Origin: Natronoflexus pectinivorans
GTDB lineage: Bacteria > Bacteroidota > Bacteroidia > Bacteroidales > Marinilabiliaceae
Direction of reading: 5' to 3'
NCBI RefSeq assembly: GCF_004345615.1
Contig: NZ_SLWK01000001.1
Location: 558,001 to 622,000 of the forward strand
Length of the DNA: 64,000 bases
Part shown: in pieces, positions 48,542-57,510 of the stretch
How positions within the stretch are numbered: position 1 is the stretch's first letter
How the letters are laid out: the number at the start of each line of letters is the position of its first letter
Program-made: the position numbers and the translations under genes
The notes under the pieces: generated by a model
Told to the model about the DNA's origin: nothing
Database searches by the model: none
Seen by the model: only the letters and a program-made list of their open reading frames with translations

Positions 48542-49558
48542 ATGAGAAAAAAAACTACCCTTCTGATTTTCCTGATACTTTTTTTAACTAATTTAAAAGG
48601 ACAGGAACTGATAGACTCGGTTAAAGAGAGTTTTGAGAATGTAACCCAACTTAATGTTAGAGGCGTCTTTTGCAAAGTTGATATTTTGGCCGGTACAGAT
48701 AAAGTTGTTGAGTTTGAAGGACAAATTCGTGCTGTGAGAAGACACGAGGAGATCAAAATCAGATATGAACAAAAAGGAAGTGTTCTTTCGGTTTGGATTG
48801 ATAAACCTGATAATTTGCCTGCTCAAACTAAAGGTTTTCTGGCTTTTACCGTTCCATCATCAATAAAACTGCAGGTTGAAACCATTTCTGGCAACATTGT
48901 CACAAAAGATGCAGGAACGTCAACCGTAGAACTAAAGTCCTTATCCGGAACGATCAGTGCTGAAAACATCAATGGAAATTTAAAAGTTTCTACCGTTTCC
49001 GGTGGCATTAATGCCACTAGAATTATTGGGAATGTTGAATCGAAAACCTTGAGTGGCTCCACGTCCATTGAAGAGGTGCAAGGTGAACTCAATGTAAACT
49101 CTGTCTCTGGCAGAGTAAAGGCTTCATCTGTGTTAAATGGCGTGATTGTCAAAAGTACATCAGGCTCGGTAACTGCAGATCAGGTGATTGGATCCGTTGA
49201 TGTAAAGACCGTTTCGGGAGCGATTAATCTCCAATCCATAAGAGGAGATATTAATGCCACGAGTAGTTCCGGCTCCATAAGTCTGGATGGTGTGGTGGGC
49301 GGTCTTTACCTGAAGAGTGTTTCAGGCAGAATCAGCGGAAATGATCTGGTACTTACATCGAATAGTCAGTTTTACAATACATCGGGAAACATTGATGTAA
49401 CGCTTGGAACCGATCTGAACATGCTCAGTTTTAATTTAACAACAACATCGGGAAGTTTAACAGTTGGCAACACCCGCGCTACCCGTAATCTGGTATATGG
49501 TGACGGAGAAATAGTGGTGACGGCCAGAACTACTTCGGGAAATCAAAGATTCAGATAA
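48542..49558 (+). CDS. Secreted DUF4097-family beta-solenoid protein
   Basis: 338 residues with a signal peptide (MRKKTTLLIFLILFLTNLKGQ). After an N-terminal sandwich part, residues about 110-330 form a repetitive series of short strands with recurring SG turns (VETISGNIV, LKSLSGTISAENI, VNSVSGRVKASSV, VKTVSGAINLQSI). This fits a right-handed beta-solenoid of the DUF4097/DUF2807 type. Family members are often envelope or adhesion-related; the function here is unknown. Confidence 0.8.
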   Translation: MRKKTTLLIFLILFLTNLKGQELIDSVKESFENVTQLNVRGVFCKVDILAGTDKVVEFEGQIRAVRRHEEIKIRYEQKGSVLSVWIDKPDNLPAQTKGFLAFTVPSSIKLQVETISGNIVTKDAGTSTVELKSLSGTISAENINGNLKVSTVSGGINATRIIGNVESKTLSGSTSIEEVQGELNVNSVSGRVKASSVLNGVIVKSTSGSVTADQVIGSVDVKTVSGAINLQSIRGDINATSSSGSISLDGVVGGLYLKSVSGRISGNDLVLTSNSQFYNTSGNIDVTLGTDLNMLSFNLTTTSGSLTVGNTRATRNLVYGDGEIVVTARTTSGNQRFR

Positions 49559-49565
49559 AACCAAA

Positions 49566-49598
49566 AAAGGGTGCTATTCCATTTGAATAGCACCCTTT
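49566..49598. terminator. Bidirectional terminator between the DUF4097 gene and the CoA-transferase gene
   Basis: Perfect 14-bp arms (AAAGGGTGCTATTC and complement) with a 5-base loop, with a run of A on the left side (T on the minus strand). It lies between two convergent genes, 7 bases after one stop and 13 before the other. Confidence 0.85.
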
Positions 49599-49611
49599 AT
49601 ATATTCTCGCT

Positions 49612-50919
49612 TTACTTCGTAGGAAACGCAAAATGGAAATGTGGGCCAAAACGCTCAAAGGCAGCCTTGTCCAGCATTTCTCGGTGATCAGGATGAGCAA
49701 CAGAAATAATGGCTTTAGCTCTGTTTTGCAGACTCATACCATACAAATTAACGGCTCCGTATTCCGTTACCAACCAATGCATATTGGCTCGCGTGGTAAC
49801 AACACCTGCACCTTCCATTAAAGTGGGGGTAATTTTAGAAACACCCTTTGACGTTACCGAAGGCATGGCAATAATTGGTTTACCACCTTCTGAATGACCT
49901 GCACCACGGATAAAGTCAATTTGACCACCTACTCCTGAATAATGAGTGGTTCCAATACTATCGGCACAAACCTGTCCGGTTAAATCTACTGATAACGCGG
50001 AGTTAATGGCCGTAACCTTTTTGTTTTTACGGATAACGTGAATTCCATTGGTGTGCGAAACATCCATCATGGCAACCATGGGGTTGTCATCCACAAAATC
50101 GTAAAGATTTTGTGATCCCATAAGGAAAGAAGCAACAATTTTACCTTTGTCAATCTGTTTCTTCTTACAGTTAACCACACCACTTTCTATCAGCGGAAGC
50201 AAACCGTCGGAGAACATTTCGGTATGAATTCCCAAATCCTTATGGCTTCCTAATTCGGCCAAAACAGCGTTTGGAATACCACCAATTCCCATCTGAAGAC
50301 AAGCTCCGTCCTCAACCAACTCGGCTACGTTTCGGCCAATGGCCTTTTCAATATCCGAAAGCGGAGCATTGTTATGAATATACAAAGGCTCATCATGCTC
50401 AACAAAATAGTCAATATCACGAATGCTAAGCATGGCATCACCCCATGCACGAGGGACATGTTTATTGACCTGTGCAATTACAGTATCGGCATTTTCTATA
50501 GCAGCCAATGTTGCATCAACAGATGTTCCCAATGAAACAAAACCGTGCTTATCGGGAGGAGATACCTGCACCATAGCAACGTTTACATGAAGGTAACCCT
50601 GGCGGATCAATTTTTGAGTTTCACTCAAAAACACGGGGATGTAATCTGCATACCCCTGCTGAGTAACTTTGCGAACATTGGCTCCAACAAAGAATGACTC
50701 CAACTGGAAAACGCCTTCAAGTGCCGGATCGGCGTAAGGTGCAGGCCCTTCGGTATGGATGTGTTGAACTTTCACATCATAAAACTCCTTTTTTCGTCCC
50801 CTCTCAACCATGGCCTTAATCAAGGCATGTGGAGTAACTGCAACACTACTCAGGTGAACTCTATCGCCTGACTTAATGACTTTTACTGCCTCTTCGGCTG
50901 TAACTGGCTTGTAACGCAT
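49612..50919 (-). CDS. Acetyl-CoA hydrolase/transferase family CoA-transferase
   Basis: Moves CoA between acyl groups; the Bacteroidota members likely act on acetyl-CoA, propionyl-CoA, succinate or 4-hydroxybutyrate. 435 residues. The family has a covalent glutamate intermediate, here Glu234 in GIHTEMFSDG. GIGGIPNAVL (211-220) and GVGGQIDFIRGA form the CoA pocket. The exact substrate is not readable. A single gene with its own terminator. Confidence 0.9.
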   Translation of the reverse strand: MRYKPVTAEEAVKVIKSGDRVHLSSVAVTPHALIKAMVERGRKKEFYDVKVQHIHTEGPAPYADPALEGVFQLESFFVGANVRKVTQQGYADYIPVFLSETQKLIRQGYLHVNVAMVQVSPPDKHGFVSLGTSVDATLAAIENADTVIAQVNKHVPRAWGDAMLSIRDIDYFVEHDEPLYIHNNAPLSDIEKAIGRNVAELVEDGACLQMGIGGIPNAVLAELGSHKDLGIHTEMFSDGLLPLIESGVVNCKKKQIDKGKIVASFLMGSQNLYDFVDDNPMVAMMDVSHTNGIHVIRKNKKVTAINSALSVDLTGQVCADSIGTTHYSGVGGQIDFIRGAGHSEGGKPIIAMPSVTSKGVSKITPTLMEGAGVVTTRANMHWLVTEYGAVNLYGMSLQNRAKAIISVAHPDHREMLDKAAFERFGPHFHFAFPTK

Positions 50920-51338
50920 CTGATAAACAGTTTTATATTTATACTTTCAAATTATTATTTGCTCAGTCCCCTGCCTGCCAATCTTGTTTGAAGCAGGAAT
51001 CCTCATTAAACTGGTTGAGAAAATATTGGGGGGATGAAAAACGGTGCAAAAATATCATTTTTATCCAGATATAAAATCATTTAAAGCAATGCTTAATAGC
51101 ACATTTTTTGTTTTTTTTGAAAAAAACAAATCAAAAAGTGAACAATAGTGATACTTTTGCCGTTTTAAAATGGGATGTTGTATAATTTAACAACATAAAA
51201 CTGTTTGAAATATAGCTGCTCCCTAAAAACCAGAGGCATGAACATAAGTAGATATTAAATCCCACACGAGGATTTTATACCAAATCAGAACCTGTACCAG
51301 ATATATCCTAATTTAAAACGTAACAATCTATTGTTATT
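50920..51338. other. Intergenic region between the CoA-transferase gene and pdxH
   Basis: 419 bases between divergent genes. On the minus strand TATTTTTG (51054 to 51047) and on the plus strand TACTTTTG (51152-51159) match the -7 consensus, without ideal -33 partners. A 7-bp dyad, ATGTTGT at 51175-51181 and ACAACAT at 51190-51196, lies just after the plus-strand box and could be an operator. No gene is seen. Confidence 0.45.
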
Positions 51339-51992
51339 ATGAATTTTGAAGTCAATAATAAATTGAGATCTATAAGGGACACCTATACTCAATCGGGAAT
51401 AAAAGTTGATAAAATGAGTAAAAATCCATTGCAACAAATATTGCAATGGGTAACCAACGCAGTTGATGCCGGTCATCCGGAACCCACAGCGATGATTCTC
51501 TCTACCATTGATATTCAATGTAAACCCCACAGCAGAGTTGTTTTGTTAAAGGGAGTAACAGAGAACGGACTTCAATTTTTCACAAACTATACCAGTCATA
51601 AAGCACAGGAGATTAAAGACTATCCTGATGTTTCATTACTGTTCTTCTGGCCTTTGCTGGAAAGGCAGTTGAGAATTGAGGGGAAAGCATCAAAAATATC
51701 TCCTCAATCATCCGATGAATATTTCGATTCAAGACCCAGAACCAGTCAAATTGGTGCCTGGGCTTCACCTCAAAGCCAACAAATGGATTCTTTTGAAGCT
51801 CTTCGGGAAAATTATAATAAAGCAGAAAAGCAATTTAAGGACCAGAAAATTTCAAGGCCGCCACACTGGGGAGGATACGAAGTAATACCCAATTATGTTG
51901 AATTTTGGCAGGGGCAACCGGGAAGGATGCACCAACGATTCTGCTACAGATTAATTAACAACAAATGGAAAAATGAAATTCTTGCTCCCTGA
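51339..51992 (+). CDS. pdxH: Pyridoxamine 5'-phosphate oxidase
   Basis: Oxidises pyridoxamine or pyridoxine 5'-phosphate to pyridoxal phosphate using FMN. 217 residues, normal length. FMN contacts are in PHSRVVLLKGV and FTNYTSHKAQEI, followed by LFFWPLLERQLRIEG and SRPRTSQIGAWAS. The C-terminal substrate signature is YVEFWQGQPGRMHQRFCY, close to the family WQG...RxHDR pattern. Convergent with gldA, 5 bases between stops. Confidence 0.96.
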   Translation: MNFEVNNKLRSIRDTYTQSGIKVDKMSKNPLQQILQWVTNAVDAGHPEPTAMILSTIDIQCKPHSRVVLLKGVTENGLQFFTNYTSHKAQEIKDYPDVSLLFFWPLLERQLRIEGKASKISPQSSDEYFDSRPRTSQIGAWASPQSQQMDSFEALRENYNKAEKQFKDQKISRPPHWGGYEVIPNYVEFWQGQPGRMHQRFCYRLINNKWKNEILAP

Positions 51993-51997
51993 ATCTG

Positions 51998-52906
51998 CTA
52001 ACCGATGGTAAGTGACTGGAACACATCCTCCAGCGATTTTTGTTTTTGAGTCAGTTCCATAATAATCAGATCATTATCAACAGCAAACCGGAACAGCTGA
52101 GGCCGTATCTCTTTGCCTGCCTTTACTCTTAAAATCCATTTACCGTTAATTAAATCAGCACCTGCCACCCCATCAATGGTTATGAGTTGTTCGGGCGCAG
52201 GTTGCCGGTCAAAAGCCACCGTGAGTTCATTTTCTCCGGTACGATGTCCGCTTTCAAGATTTTCGGGCTGCTCATCGGCCACCACATCTCCCTGATGAAT
52301 TATAATGACTCGCTCGCAAATGGCTTTTACCTCCTGCATAATGTGGGTGGAGAGCAAAATGGTTTTGCTCTTTCCCAAATCGTTGATTAAATTTCGTACA
52401 CCAACAATCTGGTTTGGATCCAACCCTGAAGTCGGTTCATCAAGAATAAGCACTTCCGGATCGGGCAAAAGAGCCTGGGCGAGACCTACCCTCTGACGAA
52501 AACCTTTAGATAAAGCGCCTATTTTTTTATGTCGTTCAGGTTCCAGTCCGGTTAAATCAATCATCTCCCCTACCCTCTTTTTGATGTTTCCGACTTTATA
52601 AACAGAGCCAATAAACCTCAGGTACTCGGCTACATACATGTCCAGATAGAGAGGATTGTGTTCCGGCAGATAACCAACCTTCCGGCGAAACTCCACGCTG
52701 TTGGCGGTAACGTCGAAACCACATACCTGCACATCTCCCGAAGAAGCCGGTAAATAGCCGGTAAGAATCTTCATCATGGTGGATTTTCCGGCACCGTTGG
52801 GGCCTAAAAAACCAACCACTTCGCCACTCTGTATCTGAAACGACACATTTTTCAATGCTTGCTGTGAGCCGTAAAATTTTGAAACACCTGAAACTGAAAT
52901 GGACAT
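51998..52906 (-). CDS. gldA: Gliding-motility-type ABC transporter ATP-binding protein GldA
   Basis: ATPase subunit of an ABC transporter; in Flavobacterium GldA works with GldF and GldG and is needed for gliding. 302 residues. Walker A is GPNGAGKS (35-42), the signature LSKGFRQR, and Walker B VLILDEPTSGLDP. The stretch GYLPEHNPLYLDMYVAEYL is typical of GldA. The C-terminal ~80 residues (after about 215) form the accessory domain. No gldF/gldG permease gene is adjacent, so assignment to gliding is from sequence similarity only. Confidence 0.85.
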   Translation of the reverse strand: MSISVSGVSKFYGSQQALKNVSFQIQSGEVVGFLGPNGAGKSTMMKILTGYLPASSGDVQVCGFDVTANSVEFRRKVGYLPEHNPLYLDMYVAEYLRFIGSVYKVGNIKKRVGEMIDLTGLEPERHKKIGALSKGFRQRVGLAQALLPDPEVLILDEPTSGLDPNQIVGVRNLINDLGKSKTILLSTHIMQEVKAICERVIIIHQGDVVADEQPENLESGHRTGENELTVAFDRQPAPEQLITIDGVAGADLINGKWILRVKAGKEIRPQLFRFAVDNDLIIMELTQKQKSLEDVFQSLTIG

Positions 52907-53004
52907 ATTAATTGTTTTTTATCGCATAAAGTTATTAATTTTCGATCAAGAGAGAATACTTTTGCATCGTAATTCCATATACAATCATTTCAACCATATA
53001 TCCA

Positions 53005-54882
53005 ATGTCTGAATCGAATCATTTGCCCCAATATTGTCAATCGCTTTTTAAATATGAACGATTTAAAACCTGCAACATAAAAGCGGGCAACGTCATAATC
53101 GGAGCCGATTATCCCGTTCGTTTGCAATCCATGACCACAACAAACACGCTGAATACAAAAGAGACCGCAGAGCAGTGTATTCGCGTGTTCCAAGCAGGGG
53201 GAGAGCTTGTACGCATTACCACTCAAGGCAGAAGGGAAGCTGAAAATCTTAAAGCCATTAAGGAGGAGATTTCAACCAAAGGTTACGATTTTCCATTGGT
53301 GGCCGATATTCATTTTAATCCCAATGCAGCTGAAATTGCAGCACAAATTGTTGATAAAGTACGAATCAACCCAGGCAATTTTGCCGGGGGTGCTAAAAAA
53401 TTTGAATTGGAAAACATCTCGAACGAGATGTTTTTGCAAGGACTATCCGAAATTAAAAAGAAGCTCATTCCATTTCTTGACATCTGTAAAAAGAACAACA
53501 CCGCCATCCGCATAGGCGCAAACCATGGAAGTCTATCTGACCGCATCATGGCAAAATATGGAGACACTCCCGAAGGAATGGTGGCATCCATCATGGAATA
53601 TCTGGAAATATGTCGTGAAAATGATTTTAACAACATCGTTCTCAGCATCAAATCGAGCAATACAAGGGTGATGGTGCATACCGTCAGACTTTTAGCTGCC
53701 ACCATGATTCAGGAAAAAATGAACTATCCTCTGCACCTTGGCGTAACCGAAGCCGGTGCAGGTGAAGATGGACGCATTAAGTCGGCAGTAGGAATCGGGG
53801 CACTTCTGGCCGATGGATTGGGAGATACCATCAGGGTATCGCTAACTGAAGATCCGGAAGCTGAGATTCCGGTTGCGCGTGAACTGAAAGAGCATTTTGA
53901 TGGTTTTAAAAACCATCAACCCATTGAACCAACGAACACCTCTCATTATTCTCCATATCAATATAAAAAGAGAGAAACAATGACTGTGGCAGGCGTTGGG
54001 GGAGAAAATCAGGCCATGGTTATCGCGGATTTGCGCGAATCGGCCATTACAGGCGAAAGCAAAACCGCGCCGGAAGCATACATTACAAATGACCCACATT
54101 TTTCTGTTCCAAAAAGCTGGGATCATTGCATCAAAATAGTTCCCCACGAAAAAGCAGAACCTGCAGACAATATTTGGCCACTATATAAAGCGGAGGACTT
54201 TAATAGAATAACGGATAACAATGTTTCTGTTTTGGAAATGAGATACCATGATTTGAATGCGGAGTGCATTAAATTACTCAAAAAGCAGAACAATGTCATT
54301 GTTCTGTTGATAACCGACAATCAAAACGGCATTGCAGAACAAAGAGCTTTCTTTTTATCCATGCAAAATCATGGTTTAAACCATCCTGTTATCATCCATC
54401 GAAAATATAAAAACACGACAGTTGATAAGGCTCAGATTATTGCGGCTGCCGATATGGGACTGCTTTTTTTGGATGGCTTCGGAGATGGAATCTCAATCAA
54501 TGCGAGCGACCTACCAACTTCTCAACTGATTGATTTGCAATTTGGAATTTTGCAGGCTTCGCGGGTTCGTTTTTCAAAAACGGAATATATTTCTTGTCCC
54601 GGTTGCGGGCGTACACTTTTTGATTTGCAATCGACCACCAGACTTGTTCAGGAGAAAACCGGACATTTAAAAGGGCTGAAAATTGCTGTGATGGGATGCA
54701 TTGTAAACGGAATAGGAGAAATGGCCGATGCAGATTATGGTTATGTAGGTGCAGGTCCGGGAAAAATATCCCTGTTCAGAAAACGGGAACTGATTAAAAA
54801 AAGCATCCCCGAGAAAGATGCAGTAGAAGAGTTGGTGACACTGATTAAAGAAAACGGAGATTGGGTTAATCCGATAAAATAG
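53005..54882 (+). CDS. ispG: 4-hydroxy-3-methylbut-2-enyl diphosphate synthase (long form)
   Basis: Reductively opens MEcPP to HMBPP in the non-mevalonate isoprenoid pathway, using a [4Fe-4S] cluster. 625 residues: the long form with an extra domain between the N-terminal TIM barrel and the C-terminal cluster domain, as in Bacteroidota, chlamydia and plants. The barrel has VRLQSMTTTNT, DIHFNPNAAE, RINPGNF and LGVTEAGAGEDG. The cluster cysteines are in SCPGCGRTLFDLQ and MGCIVNGIGEMADADYGYVG. It is divergent from gldA, with 98 bases between them. Confidence 0.96.
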   Translation: MSESNHLPQYCQSLFKYERFKTCNIKAGNVIIGADYPVRLQSMTTTNTLNTKETAEQCIRVFQAGGELVRITTQGRREAENLKAIKEEISTKGYDFPLVADIHFNPNAAEIAAQIVDKVRINPGNFAGGAKKFELENISNEMFLQGLSEIKKKLIPFLDICKKNNTAIRIGANHGSLSDRIMAKYGDTPEGMVASIMEYLEICRENDFNNIVLSIKSSNTRVMVHTVRLLAATMIQEKMNYPLHLGVTEAGAGEDGRIKSAVGIGALLADGLGDTIRVSLTEDPEAEIPVARELKEHFDGFKNHQPIEPTNTSHYSPYQYKKRETMTVAGVGGENQAMVIADLRESAITGESKTAPEAYITNDPHFSVPKSWDHCIKIVPHEKAEPADNIWPLYKAEDFNRITDNNVSVLEMRYHDLNAECIKLLKKQNNVIVLLITDNQNGIAEQRAFFLSMQNHGLNHPVIIHRKYKNTTVDKAQIIAAADMGLLFLDGFGDGISINASDLPTSQLIDLQFGILQASRVRFSKTEYISCPGCGRTLFDLQSTTRLVQEKTGHLKGLKIAVMGCIVNGIGEMADADYGYVGAGPGKISLFRKRELIKKSIPEKDAVEELVTLIKENGDWVNPIK

Positions 54883-55010
54883 TTCCATTTATCAAATTTA
54901 TAACGCTGATAATGGAATCGTTTGAGTTTTTTTTGCAAAGGCTAAAAGCTTTTTTTAAATTGCAATATTGAGTACCCAAAAACAGCATTAACTTTTCTAA
55001 TATTAGATAA

Positions 55011-55796
55011 ATGAAGAAAATTCTCCTATTCATGCTGCTGGTCGTAAATTCGACGATGCTACCGGCCGGGCAAATTGAACTAAGAGGCACATATCAGGGA
55101 GAGAATTTATATATAAAAAATCCGTTTGCTGCCACCGGTGTGGGTTTTTGTGTTTATGAAGTAACTGTAAACGGAATGACCACCACAGATGAGATAAACT
55201 CCAGTGCCTTTGAAGTTGATTTGTCAGTTTTTGGTTTCCGGTTGGGAGAACCCATAACCATACGCGTAAATTATAAGGAAGGATGTTCTCCAAACATCCT
55301 TAATGCAGACGTATTAAACGCACGGGCAACCTTCGTAGCTGAAGGGTTACATATAGAAAACGGAAAGTTAGTCTGGAACACCCGAAATGAAACTGGTCCA
55401 CTTCCATTCATCATTGAACAATTCAGATGGAACAAGTGGGTTGAAACCGGCCGTGTTGACGGAAAAGGCGTACCGGGACAACATACTTATTCGGCTGAAG
55501 TGAGACTGCATGCCGGCACCAACAGGTTTCGAATCAGACAGGTTGATTCCAGGGGAAACCGCCGATTATCAGGAGAAATCACTTACATAAGTAACAAACA
55601 ACCGGTTACTTTTAATATTACTTCTGATGGCAATTACATCCGTTTTTCTGAAGCAACACTATATGAACTTTTTGATGGCTTTGGAAGAATCGTGGTCAGA
55701 GGATTTGGTGACAGACTCCAAGTGGCCAACCTTGAACGTGGCAATTATTATCTGAATTACGACAACACCATGGAAGTGTTTAATAAAAGAAGATAA
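55011..55796 (+). CDS. Secreted protein of unknown function with possible T9SS-like tail
   Basis: 261 residues. The signal peptide is MKKILLFMLLVVNSTMLPAG. The body looks like two beta-sandwich domains (IELRGTYQGENLYIKNPF and ATFVAEGLHIENGKLVWNT). The last ~55 residues (YELFDGFGRIVVRGFGDR, VANLERGNYYLNYDN) have the layout of a T9SS C-terminal sorting domain, with a Tyr-Leu-Asn-Tyr ending instead of the usual one. If so, the protein is exported to the surface. It lies 128 bases after ispG. Confidence 0.7.
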   Translation: MKKILLFMLLVVNSTMLPAGQIELRGTYQGENLYIKNPFAATGVGFCVYEVTVNGMTTTDEINSSAFEVDLSVFGFRLGEPITIRVNYKEGCSPNILNADVLNARATFVAEGLHIENGKLVWNTRNETGPLPFIIEQFRWNKWVETGRVDGKGVPGQHTYSAEVRLHAGTNRFRIRQVDSRGNRRLSGEITYISNKQPVTFNITSDGNYIRFSEATLYELFDGFGRIVVRGFGDRLQVANLERGNYYLNYDNTMEVFNKRR

Positions 55797-55827
55797 TATA
55801 TTAGATTTCTGCATCTTAAACGTTGAA

Positions 55828-55962
55828 TTAATCGAAAACTTCCATTAGGTTTTTTAATTCCGGACTCAAACTCATGTTACCGGAGGGCATTTTTATGAAA
55901 GATTCTAATCGATTGCACTGTCTGGAGCTTAGGTCTAAGACTCTTTTCATGAATAAAACCAT
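55828..55962 (-). CDS. Possible 44-residue small protein or gene remnant
   Basis: A minus-strand ATG frame of 44 codons, starting MVLFMKRVLDLSSRQCNRL and ending LSPELKNLMEVFD. The composition looks protein-like (Leu/Asn/Met, amphipathic), and the open frame continues about 14 codons upstream of the ATG. I recognise no family. It could be a small gene or the 3' stub of a lost gene beside the toxin-antitoxin module. Confidence 0.25.
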   Translation of the reverse strand: MVLFMKRVLDLSSRQCNRLESFIKMPSGNMSLSPELKNLMEVFD

Positions 55963-55991
55963 GTTGTACCCAATATACACCACCGAATTAC

Positions 55992-56047
55992 GTACTGAAT
56001 ATTAACGTACAATTTGCATATTTGTACGGAATATTTACGTATATTTG
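55992..56047 (+). promoter_or_regulatory. Putative promoter and repeated operator of the toxin-antitoxin module
   Basis: Two direct copies of GTACkGAATATTwACGTA occur at 55992-56009 and 56024-56041, 32 bases apart, each with a TACG/CGTA-type inner dyad. The second overlaps a -7 box TATATTTG at 56040-56047. DUF1778 antitoxins are ribbon-helix-helix proteins known to repress their own operons by binding palindromes in the promoter, so these are strong operator candidates. A TTTG at 56013-56016 could be the -33 element at a slightly long spacing. Confidence 0.55.
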
Positions 56048-56171
56048 CAGAAATAATTACATTTATGAAACGAGCCATGAGAATCAGCTGACACAAAGGA
56101 GCATCGAAGATCGGCGCATCCAATGACTATAAGGCGAATTCCATGTGACCTTAAAATACAAATTAGAGTAT

Positions 56172-56462
56172 ATGAAAAGAACGATAAAAGAACAAGCGAG
56201 ATTTGATGCACGCCTTCCCAAAGAACAAAAAGAATTCTTTGAAAGAGCTGCATATTTGGGTGGATTTCGGAATCTAACAGACTTCGTTATTATCGCAGCT
56301 CAAGAAAAAGCAAAAGAAATAATCAAAGAGAAAGAACAAATAATTGCTTCCGAAAAAGATAGTCAAATATTCTTTGATGCGATAACTAAACCAAGAAAGC
56401 CATCTAAAACTTTGAAAAAGGCGTTGGATGATTATAATGCTTTTGTCTCTGGCTCAATATAG
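56172..56462 (+). CDS. DUF1778 (TacA-type) antitoxin
   Basis: 96 residues from the ATG at 56172. An ATG at 56145 would add nine residues without family match. The ribbon-helix-helix N-terminus (RFDARLPKEQKEFFERAAYLGG, LTDFVIIAAQEKA) should bind DNA. The C-terminal tail (DSQIFFDAITKPRKPSKTLKKAL) is the part that neutralises GNAT toxins in this family. It is translated just before the toxin gene and likely represses the operon. Confidence 0.9.
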   Translation: MKRTIKEQARFDARLPKEQKEFFERAAYLGGFRNLTDFVIIAAQEKAKEIIKEKEQIIASEKDSQIFFDAITKPRKPSKTLKKALDDYNAFVSGSI

Positions 56463-56466
56463 AACT

Positions 56467-56961
56467 ATGATAGAACTATTAGACAAGAAGCACAATAGAA
56501 TCCAGTTTGACTGCGGGAAAGAGCTGTTAAACAATTATTTAAAAACCCATGCAGGACAAGATATTAAAAGAAAATTATCCGCATGTTTTGTGTTGGCTGA
56601 TAAAGAAACTTATTTCATTCAAGGATACTATACATTATCAAATAATAGTATTCCACTTAGCTGTTTTCCAGAACCAATAAAAAGAAAATTACCTCAATCT
56701 TATAATTGCATTCCGACTACTTTATTGGGACGATTAGCAGTTGACAAAAACTTTAAAGGGAAAGGATTGGGGAAGATTTTATTAATTGACGCATTGAGGC
56801 GAAGTTATGAACTATCAAAGGAAATTGGTTCATTTGCGGTAGTTGTAGACCCCATAGATAGAGAAGCAGAGTTGTTTTACGAACGGTATGACTTTATAAA
56901 ACTGCCAGACAGCGAAAAAATGTTTATTGCAATCAAAACACTAAAGGAACTCTTCGAATAA
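56467..56961 (+). CDS. GNAT-family (TacT-type) acetyltransferase toxin
   Basis: TacT toxins acetylate the amino group of aminoacyl-tRNA and stop translation. 164 residues from the ATG at 56467, four bases after the antitoxin stop; an ATG at 56428 inside the antitoxin would add 13 residues of no family match. The acetyl-CoA loop is FKGKGLGK (96-103), preceded by LLGRLAVDKNF. Tyr138 in FYERYDF corresponds to the catalytic tyrosine. The toxic target is inferred from the family. Confidence 0.9.
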   Translation: MIELLDKKHNRIQFDCGKELLNNYLKTHAGQDIKRKLSACFVLADKETYFIQGYYTLSNNSIPLSCFPEPIKRKLPQSYNCIPTTLLGRLAVDKNFKGKGLGKILLIDALRRSYELSKEIGSFAVVVDPIDREAELFYERYDFIKLPDSEKMFIAIKTLKELFE

Positions 56962-57510
56962 TAAAACAATACTGCGTAAAAAACATCTTATATAAAAGAT
57001 TGAGGTTTTGGTGTTTATGCGAAACTTTCTGCCCCGCACCAACTTTTGTAACGGCAGACAGTGATGACGCCCGCAATCCCCCAACATTTCATATATGTGA
57101 CCGTTGCCAACAAGTCTAAAACCTAATACATCTATGATTGAAGAATATTGACTTTTTAATACATCTTTCTATCATAATAGCTCGCTAATCTTTTTTATCT
57201 GCCTAATTATCAAACGTTTACGACGTCACTGCAATGTCGTGCAATCAACTGATAATAAGAAACTTACTTGCGTCTAATCCCGCTGAGCGGGACTTCGCTA
57301 TGCTCAGCATCTTACATCTAATAATCTATCCCGAGGGAGTCGGGACTAACGATCTTTCTTTTATACCTGAAGAAATTAATGTTTTAGGCACATTCTTCAA
57401 TCATGTTTGAAGAATCCCCTATATCCGCATGAAGTTTAACATATAGGTGAAATGACTAATTACATCGAAAGATCACTTTACATTGATAGAATTAAACCTT
57501 TCAATCTGAA
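56962..57510. other. Intergenic region after the toxin-antitoxin module
   Basis: 550 bases with no gene I can support. It contains a perfect 15-base hairpin sequence TCCCGCTGAGCGGGA (57278-57292), a TGCTCAGC segment, and a CCCGAGGGAGTCGGGACT segment (57330-57347) related to the hairpins at 10688-10733. It separates the accessory genes from the phosphate operon. Confidence 0.5.

Noticed and set aside
48542-49558. DUF4097 gene considered as part of a toxin or secretion cluster with mpl
   Set aside because: The 140-base gap and the unrelated roles give no support; the adjacency looks incidental.
56962-57510. Integrase or transposase remnant next to the toxin-antitoxin module
   Set aside because: No frame in the gap has recognisable recombinase motifs, and no direct repeats bracketing the module were found by eye.
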